A DNA stretch of 64,000 bases from Brevundimonas sp. NIBR11. GTDB taxonomy: Bacteria > Pseudomonadota > Alphaproteobacteria > Caulobacterales > Caulobacteraceae. The notes beneath the pieces were generated by a model. That model was given only the letters and a program-made list of their open reading frames with translations. It was not told where the DNA came from and ran no database searches. This document shows, in pieces, positions 59,622 through 64,000 of the stretch; position 1 is the first letter of the stretch; the number at the start of each line of letters is the position of its first letter. The translations under genes were made by a program, and so were the position numbers. The stretch lies in the NCBI RefSeq assembly GCF_027912535.1, contig NZ_CP115465.1, positions 786,001 through 850,000 on the forward strand, in the 5' to 3' direction.

Positions 59622-61412
59622 ATGCTTCGACGCACCTTCCTGACCGGGACGGCCACGGCCATGGCCGTCGGAGCCAGCGGACTTGTCCCGGCCCTGGCGG
59701 CCCAGGCGGGGGCGAAGGACACGGCGACCCTCGCCCTGCTGACGACTGCGGCGGATGGACTGGCGGAAGCGGCTCTGGCGCCCTCGGCCGGCGGCGGCGG
59801 ATACGGCGGCGCGCGCGGCGTCCTGCGTCAGATGCGTCGACTGGTGACGGTCTTCATCTGGCCCCAGTCGCGCTATTTCCAGAGCGAGGCTCTGGTCCAG
59901 CCAATCGAGGATCTGCTGGCCCGGGTCGAAGCGGCCCAGCATGACGACGGCACCTTCAGCGGCGGGAACCGCCACTCCCCGCCCGACTCGTCCTTCCTGA
60001 TCGAGGACATGGCGACCGTCCTGGGCGCGTTGAAGACCAGTCGCCAGCCCATTGCCGAAGACATGTCGGCGCGCCTGATCGCGATGATGAAGAAGGCCGG
60101 GCCACCGCTGCGCACCGGCGGCATCCACACGCCAAACCATCGCTGGGAGCTGTCGGCCGCTCTGTCCAAGATCGACAAGGTTGACCCGCACCCCGCCTAT
60201 ATCGCTCGCGTCGATGAGTGGCTCGCCGAGGGGGTCGATATCAATGCCGAGGGCTTCTATTCCGAACAGAGTTCCAACTACGCCCAGGCGGTCAGCAACC
60301 CGTCGCTGCTGAGGTTGGCGAATCTGCCTGGCCGCGAAGGGCTGCGGGCGCTGGTGCGACGCAATCTTGAGGCGACCATCGACCTGTCCGAGGGCTTCTA
60401 CGGCGACGTCGAGACCATTCTGTCGCGGCGTCAGGATCAGGCCCAGACCAAGCAGACGCTGCATACCTATTACCTTCAGTTCCGTGAACTGGCGCAGCGG
60501 GACAACGACGCCCGCTTCGCCGGGGTCGTGCGCTGGATCGAGCGGAACGACCCGAGCCAGCTCGGCGACTTCCTGACCGACTTCATGGATCAGCCGTCGC
60601 TGGCCGGGCCGTTGCCGGCGCCGACCAATCCGTTCGTGGACCTGCAGCGCAAGTTCGAGACTGTGAACCTGGTGCGAGAGCGCCGGGGTGAGACGACGGC
60701 CAGCTTCTGGGCCGGCAGCGACTGGTTCGTCGACGGCGAACCTTCGGAATTCTACAACCGCATCGGCTCCGGCATCGCGACCAATCCGACGCTTATGCGC
60801 CTCTGGAAGGGCGGGCTGGTCATTGAAGCCATTCGCCTGACCCCCAACTTCTTCAGCATGGGCCACTGGCGGCCGTCTGCGGTCACGGTGGACGAGGCGG
60901 GCGTTGTGCGCCTCAGCGGCGAGATGCGGGTGCCCTATTATCTGCCCATGCCCGCGGCTCAACGGAATCCGGACGGCGCATACGCCCTCAGCCGCTCGGT
61001 GGACGGTCGCTTCAACAGCGCGTTGGACTTCAGCCACCGTCCGGCCCAGTTCCGCGTGCTGTCGCTCGGCATGACGGCCACGCCCGACGGCGAGGGCTAT
61101 CTTCTGACTTTCGAGGCCGGCGGCGAGGACGAGGTTGAAGTGTCGATCGAGATCACCCTGCGTGACGGCGGGACGCTGGAAGGCGGGGTGGCGCTCGAGG
61201 ACGGCGGCGTCCATCTGGTCGATGGCCAGGCGACCTACGTGGCGGGCGACGAGCGGCTGACGGTCGGTCCCGGCAATGGAAACGTCCCCGTGATGATGTC
61301 GTCGGGCGAGCAGTACTCCTGGGCGCGGGGGCAGCTTGCCCTGCCGGGCAAACGGCTCTACGTCACCGGCCGTACGCCCCTGCGCTACGACATGAGGCTG
61401 GCCTTCGGCTGA
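59622..61412 (+). CDS. Uncharacterised Tat-exported protein with lyase-like features
   Basis: A 596 aa protein I cannot name. It has a twin-arginine-like signal (MLRRTFLTGTATAMAVGASG). The N-terminal half (about 35-330) is helical, as in (alpha/alpha)-toroid polysaccharide lyases, with TPNHRW (Asn172-His173-Arg174) and SEQSSNYAQAVSNPSLL (Asn219-Tyr220), reminiscent of heparinase II/III or PL8-like active sites. The C-terminal half (about 340-596) is beta-rich, with MGHWRPSAVTVDEAGVVRLSGEMRVPYY and GEQYSWARGQLALPGKRLYV (in parts). It follows the TonB receptor in the inositol locus by about 105 bp. A role in cleaving an inositol-containing glycan is a hypothesis. Confidence 0.75.
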   Translation: MLRRTFLTGTATAMAVGASGLVPALAAQAGAKDTATLALLTTAADGLAEAALAPSAGGGGYGGARGVLRQMRRLVTVFIWPQSRYFQSEALVQPIEDLLARVEAAQHDDGTFSGGNRHSPPDSSFLIEDMATVLGALKTSRQPIAEDMSARLIAMMKKAGPPLRTGGIHTPNHRWELSAALSKIDKVDPHPAYIARVDEWLAEGVDINAEGFYSEQSSNYAQAVSNPSLLRLANLPGREGLRALVRRNLEATIDLSEGFYGDVETILSRRQDQAQTKQTLHTYYLQFRELAQRDNDARFAGVVRWIERNDPSQLGDFLTDFMDQPSLAGPLPAPTNPFVDLQRKFETVNLVRERRGETTASFWAGSDWFVDGEPSEFYNRIGSGIATNPTLMRLWKGGLVIEAIRLTPNFFSMGHWRPSAVTVDEAGVVRLSGEMRVPYYLPMPAAQRNPDGAYALSRSVDGRFNSALDFSHRPAQFRVLSLGMTATPDGEGYLLTFEAGGEDEVEVSIEITLRDGGTLEGGVALEDGGVHLVDGQATYVAGDERLTVGPGNGNVPVMMSSGEQYSWARGQLALPGKRLYVTGRTPLRYDMRLAFG

Positions 61413-61613
61413 GTTGCGAGATGCACGGCCAGGGATGCGATCCTGATCAGGACGCGGGTATTCGTCATCGACGACATCGGGACCGAACCCTGTCACTTTG
61501 CGCCTTCGCGCTGACCGTCCGTTCTGACGCGTCGTTCGCGCTCGAACCAGCGATCATCCATCGCAGCGCGCTTCGGTCAGAACTCTGGGTTCGTGAGGCC
61601 GGTGGCGGTGCGG
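61413..61613. other. Intergenic region between convergent genes
   Basis: About 200 bp between the stops of the lyase-like gene and the epimerase-like gene. I see no gene, convincing hairpin or repeat in it. Confidence 0.5.
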
Positions 61614-62576
61614 TCAGTCCCGAGCGAACTTGTCTCCGTGTCCAGAACTGTTTGCCGCAGAGATGCCGATCAAAATGGCCGCCTGTTCTGCCGCACCCGA
61701 CGCCAGAAGACATGGGGCACCGCCCGACGCCAGCGCGTTGGGCAGGCCCAACCAGGCTTCCAGCGAGAGGTAGCCGCCGCTGGGATCGCCCCACAGAGTC
61801 ACAGCCTCAAGCCTGGACCGCGCCCGATCCCGTGCGTGGACTCCAACGGTGATGGACGGCGCTGAGGGGAAAGAAAGTTTGGCCCAGGGCGGCGCGCCTG
61901 TCGTCTTGAGCGCGATCACCTCGAAGGTCTGGATTGTGTCGACGGCGGCAGGACGCGCCAACCGGGTGAACTCGACGGAACCGCCGGTGGGGCGACCTGC
62001 GGGGTCGAGAGGCACGCGTCGAGTGGTGTTGGACGTGAGGACGGCATTCGCGGCGAGCCGGAAGGTGGCGTGATTCCCCAGGACGAAGGGCATGGGGGTG
62101 GTATTGGTTTCGGCCGCCTGAATGTCGTGATCGAGGGTCAGGCCGTCGTCGGCGAGGGCGTAGGTCAGGGTGTGTCGAAAGCCGAAGGGGTAGAAGGCGC
62201 GGGTCTGTTCGCTGTCGGTCAGGACGAGGCGGAGACTGGACGGCGTTTGCTCTTCGACCTGCCAAGGTAGGGACCGGGCGAAACCGTGCATGGGCATAGG
62301 GTAGTCGACGCCGTCGACGGCCCAGCCGAGGGGCGCCTGTTTGAAGGTTTCGGCGGTGGGTTCGGGACCGGGCGCGAAGGTGCGGCCGATGGCGGGCCAG
62401 AGGATGGGGGCGCGACCGGTCCAGCCGGGGGTCGGGCGGAAGTCGCGGCCGCGCCAGAGGAGTTCGCGACCCTCCCATTCCAGACCGCAGAGCTCGGCGC
62501 CCCGCTCCGGCGCAATCCAAACCGAGAGCCGACCGTCGGGCGAGGTCAGGTGGATCAGGGCGGGGGCCTCGGTCAC
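61614..62576 (-). CDS. Aldose-1-epimerase-like protein
   Basis: Galactose mutarotase-like protein of 320 aa, expected to interconvert sugar anomers in the cytoplasm. It has LSVWIAPERGAELCGLEWEGRELLW at the start, PILWPAIGR, PMPMHGFARSLPW with the conserved His-Gly-Phe, and the later EAWLGLPNAL. The start is GTG at 62576, overlapping the stop of the upstream lactonase gene (GTGA); the frame upstream lies inside that gene. It differs from classical GalM and resembles the LacX-type group. With the lactonase it suggests processing of an oxidised or phosphorylated sugar. Confidence 0.8.
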   Translation of the reverse strand: MTEAPALIHLTSPDGRLSVWIAPERGAELCGLEWEGRELLWRGRDFRPTPGWTGRAPILWPAIGRTFAPGPEPTAETFKQAPLGWAVDGVDYPMPMHGFARSLPWQVEEQTPSSLRLVLTDSEQTRAFYPFGFRHTLTYALADDGLTLDHDIQAAETNTTPMPFVLGNHATFRLAANAVLTSNTTRRVPLDPAGRPTGGSVEFTRLARPAAVDTIQTFEVIALKTTGAPPWAKLSFPSAPSITVGVHARDRARSRLEAVTLWGDPSGGYLSLEAWLGLPNALASGGAPCLLASGAAEQAAILIGISAANSSGHGDKFARD

Positions 62577-63397
62577 GCCGCGCCGACGCCCGGATAGGAG
62601 AGGAGGAGGCCGTCGATGGCCTCGGTGACGACCATGCCCAGCGTGCCGGACGGGTCGAAGGCGAGGTTGGTCGGCTTGGCGGCGGGGGCGGGCCAGGTGC
62701 GCAGAATCTGTCCGTCTTCGTCGATGGCCTGGATCAGGCCCGAGCCATAGAGGGCAAGATAGAGGAGGCCGTCGGGGGCGTAGGCCATGCCGTCGGGACC
62801 TAGCGGGGCGCCGCCGACATCCACCCAGGGGCGGGGGGCTGTCCAGGTGCGGGTCTCGGCATCCCAGCCGCCGCGCCACAGGCGCTGGCCCAGGGTCTCG
62901 GCGACGATCAGATCCCGACCGTCGGGGGTGAGGGTCAGGCCGTTGGGGAAATGCATGGCCTTGGCGACGAGGGTGATCCGGCCATCAGGAGCGCGGACCC
63001 AGACAGTGCCCATGGGACCGGCCTTGGAGTCGCCGGGGCAGGTGAAGATCATGTTGCCCAGAGGGTCGAAGATCAGGTCGTTGGGGGCGGTGAGGGCGCG
63101 GCCGGGAGCGCTTTCGGCGACGGGCTCGATGCGGACCGGGGCGTCCCAGTCGGACGCGAGGCGGAAGACGGCGTCGCGGGCGTTGTCGCAGAAGAAGACC
63201 TGGCCCCGATGGATGGCGAGGCCGTTCGGCTTGCCGCCGACCTGGAGCCGGGTCAGGGTCCCCTCGGCCCAGCGGAACAGGCCGCCGGCGTTCATCTCCA
63301 CGCCCCAGAGCGCGCCGTCGTGGGCGAAGGCGGGCCCCTCTGGGAAGAGGAGGCCGTCGGCCAGAAGGCGGGGCGCGATGTCGATGTGGTCGGGCAT
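62573..63397 (-). CDS. SMP-30/gluconolactonase family protein
   Basis: Six-bladed beta-propeller lactonase of 274 aa from the ATG at 63397. Family features are LLFPEGPAFAHDGALWGVEMNAGGLFRW (metal Glu in PEGP), KPNGLAIHRGQVFFCDN, LTAPNDLIFDPLGNMIFTCPG with Asn/Asp metal ligands, FPNGLTLTPDG and GPDGMAYAPDG. Such enzymes hydrolyse sugar lactones such as glucono- or xylonolactone. It is divergent from the SGNH hydrolase gene across 61 bp and coupled to the epimerase-like gene. The longer frame upstream overlaps the divergent gene and is rejected. Confidence 0.88.
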   Translation of the reverse strand: MPDHIDIAPRLLADGLLFPEGPAFAHDGALWGVEMNAGGLFRWAEGTLTRLQVGGKPNGLAIHRGQVFFCDNARDAVFRLASDWDAPVRIEPVAESAPGRALTAPNDLIFDPLGNMIFTCPGDSKAGPMGTVWVRAPDGRITLVAKAMHFPNGLTLTPDGRDLIVAETLGQRLWRGGWDAETRTWTAPRPWVDVGGAPLGPDGMAYAPDGLLYLALYGSGLIQAIDEDGQILRTWPAPAAKPTNLAFDPSGTLGMVVTEAIDGLLLSYPGVGAA

Positions 63398-63417
63398 GGC
63401 GACTCCGTTGTCCAGCT

Positions 63418-63435
63418 TATCGGATATGCTATCGG
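63418..63435. promoter_or_regulatory. TATCGG direct repeat in the lactonase / hydrolase divergent region
   Basis: TATCGG occurs at 63418-63423 and 63430-63435, 12 bp apart, flanking ATATGC. It sits 21 bp before the lactonase start and 24 bp before the hydrolase start, as a shared operator would. GntR-type sites often contain such sequences, but the regulator is not in the window. Confidence 0.35.
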
Positions 63436-63458
63436 TCGGAGGTTGGAAAGGAGTGATC

Positions 63459-64000
63459 ATGGGCGCGAGCGACAGGGACAGGACCGGGGTGGATCGTGCG
63501 AGCGTCCATCCGCTGGGCCAGCGCAGCGCGGCCGAGATGACCATCGCGGAGTTCGCCACCCGCTGGGTCATGCAGGTCGCCGACGTGGCGGAGATCGGTC
63601 GCTATGCCGCCGACAACGATCGGCTGGCCGCCTTGCCGAAGCCGGATCGGCGGGTGGTTTTCCTGGGCGATTCCATCACCGAGTTCTGGGGCGATCTGCA
63701 GGTGCTGGCGCCGGACGGGCCGCAACTTGTGAACCGGGGCATCTCGGGGCAGGGGACGGTGCAGATGCTGCTGCGGATCCAAGAGGATGTCGTGGCGTTG
63801 AGGCCGGACGCCATGGTCCTGACGGCGGGAGCGAATGATATCCGGGCCTTCGTCGGCGATGTGCGCTCGGCGGGGGAGGCGGCGGTGATCCGGATCCTGA
63901 GGAACATCGCCTCGATAACCGACATCGCGCGGGCGCATGGGATGGCGGTGACGATCGGGTCGATGACGCCCATTTGCGACAAGGCCAGAGCGCCCCAGAC
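63459..64000 (+). CDS. SGNH/GDSL-family hydrolase (3' end outside window)
   Basis: The first 180 codons of a GDSL-type esterase. Block I is VVFLGDSIT (Ser72 nucleophile), block II GISGQGT (Gly97 region), block III GAND (124-127); block V with the catalytic Asp/His lies outside the window. The ATG at 63459 has AAAGGAG five bases upstream. No signal peptide is visible, though related deacetylases in sugar loci are often exported. It may remove acetyl groups from the sugar handled by the neighbouring lactonase and epimerase. Function beyond SGNH hydrolase is inferred. Confidence 0.88.
   Translation, partial: MGASDRDRTGVDRASVHPLGQRSAAEMTIAEFATRWVMQVADVAEIGRYAADNDRLAALPKPDRRVVFLGDSITEFWGDLQVLAPDGPQLVNRGISGQGTVQMLLRIQEDVVALRPDAMVLTAGANDIRAFVGDVRSAGEAAVIRILRNIASITDIARAHGMAVTIGSMTPICDKARAPQ

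Overview
The window is high-GC chromosomal DNA of an alphaproteobacterium, most likely Caulobacterales and close to Brevundimonas or Caulobacter. This rests on gene content: several TonB-dependent receptors, a bacterial GH47 mannosidase of the Caulobacter K31 type, an RpiR-type iol cluster, and a Fur-like site next to a PepSY/DUF2271/DUF4198/ApbE operon. No rRNA, tRNA, transposase, phage gene or CRISPR array was recognised. Taxonomy is inferred from protein style and not from a search.

Layout. (1) 1-9314: a type II secretion locus split into divergent operons, gspL-M-E-F leftwards (gspF runs off the edge) and gspG-H-I-C-D rightwards. A bitopic protein with a secretin N0-like domain lies tail-to-tail with gspD. 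gspJ and gspK are not in the window. (2) 9435-11333: mntR and the manganese transporter mntH, with an inverted repeat between them. (3) 11326-16537: a leftward operon (PepSY membrane protein, DUF2271 protein with an SGAT flavinylation motif, DUF4198 protein, ApbE, flavodoxin-type reductase, lipoprotein, small protein) under a Fur-like site. It reads as a transmembrane electron route, probably for iron reduction. (4) 16665-26385: alpha-mannoside use, with GH92 and GH47 mannosidases, a DipZ-type thiol protein, a CHASE4 histidine kinase and a TonB receptor. (5) 26652-29080: small genes and regulators, including a DUF1801 gene with an apparent frameshift and a LuxR-type ORF containing a nested ORF with better codon usage. 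(6) 29372-38868: TetR regulator, esterase, MFS, acyl-CoA ligase, TonB receptor and a second MFS, with a long palindrome in the receptor/MFS divergent region. This suggests uptake and hydrolysis of an ester or acid substrate. (7) 38962-47240: a uronate or acidic-polysaccharide locus with an alginate-lyase-like enzyme, TonB receptor, D-mannonate dehydratase, GH105 hydrolase and GPH-type MFS. A shared operator-like motif precedes the first two genes. (8) 47323-61412: a complete myo-inositol pathway (iolC-D-E-B-A leftwards, RpiR-type iolR, inositol dehydrogenase rightwards) joined to a TonB receptor and an uncharacterised Tat-exported lyase-like protein. (9) 61614-64000: aldose-epimerase-like protein, SMP-30 lactonase, and a partial SGNH hydrolase.

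The most interesting parts are the Fur-linked extracytosolic flavin operon and the inositol pathway fused to an outer-membrane glycan-uptake module next to a uronate locus. The latter could serve an inositol- and uronate-containing polymer, such as the GlcA-inositol core of plant sphingolipid glycans. That substrate is a hypothesis only.
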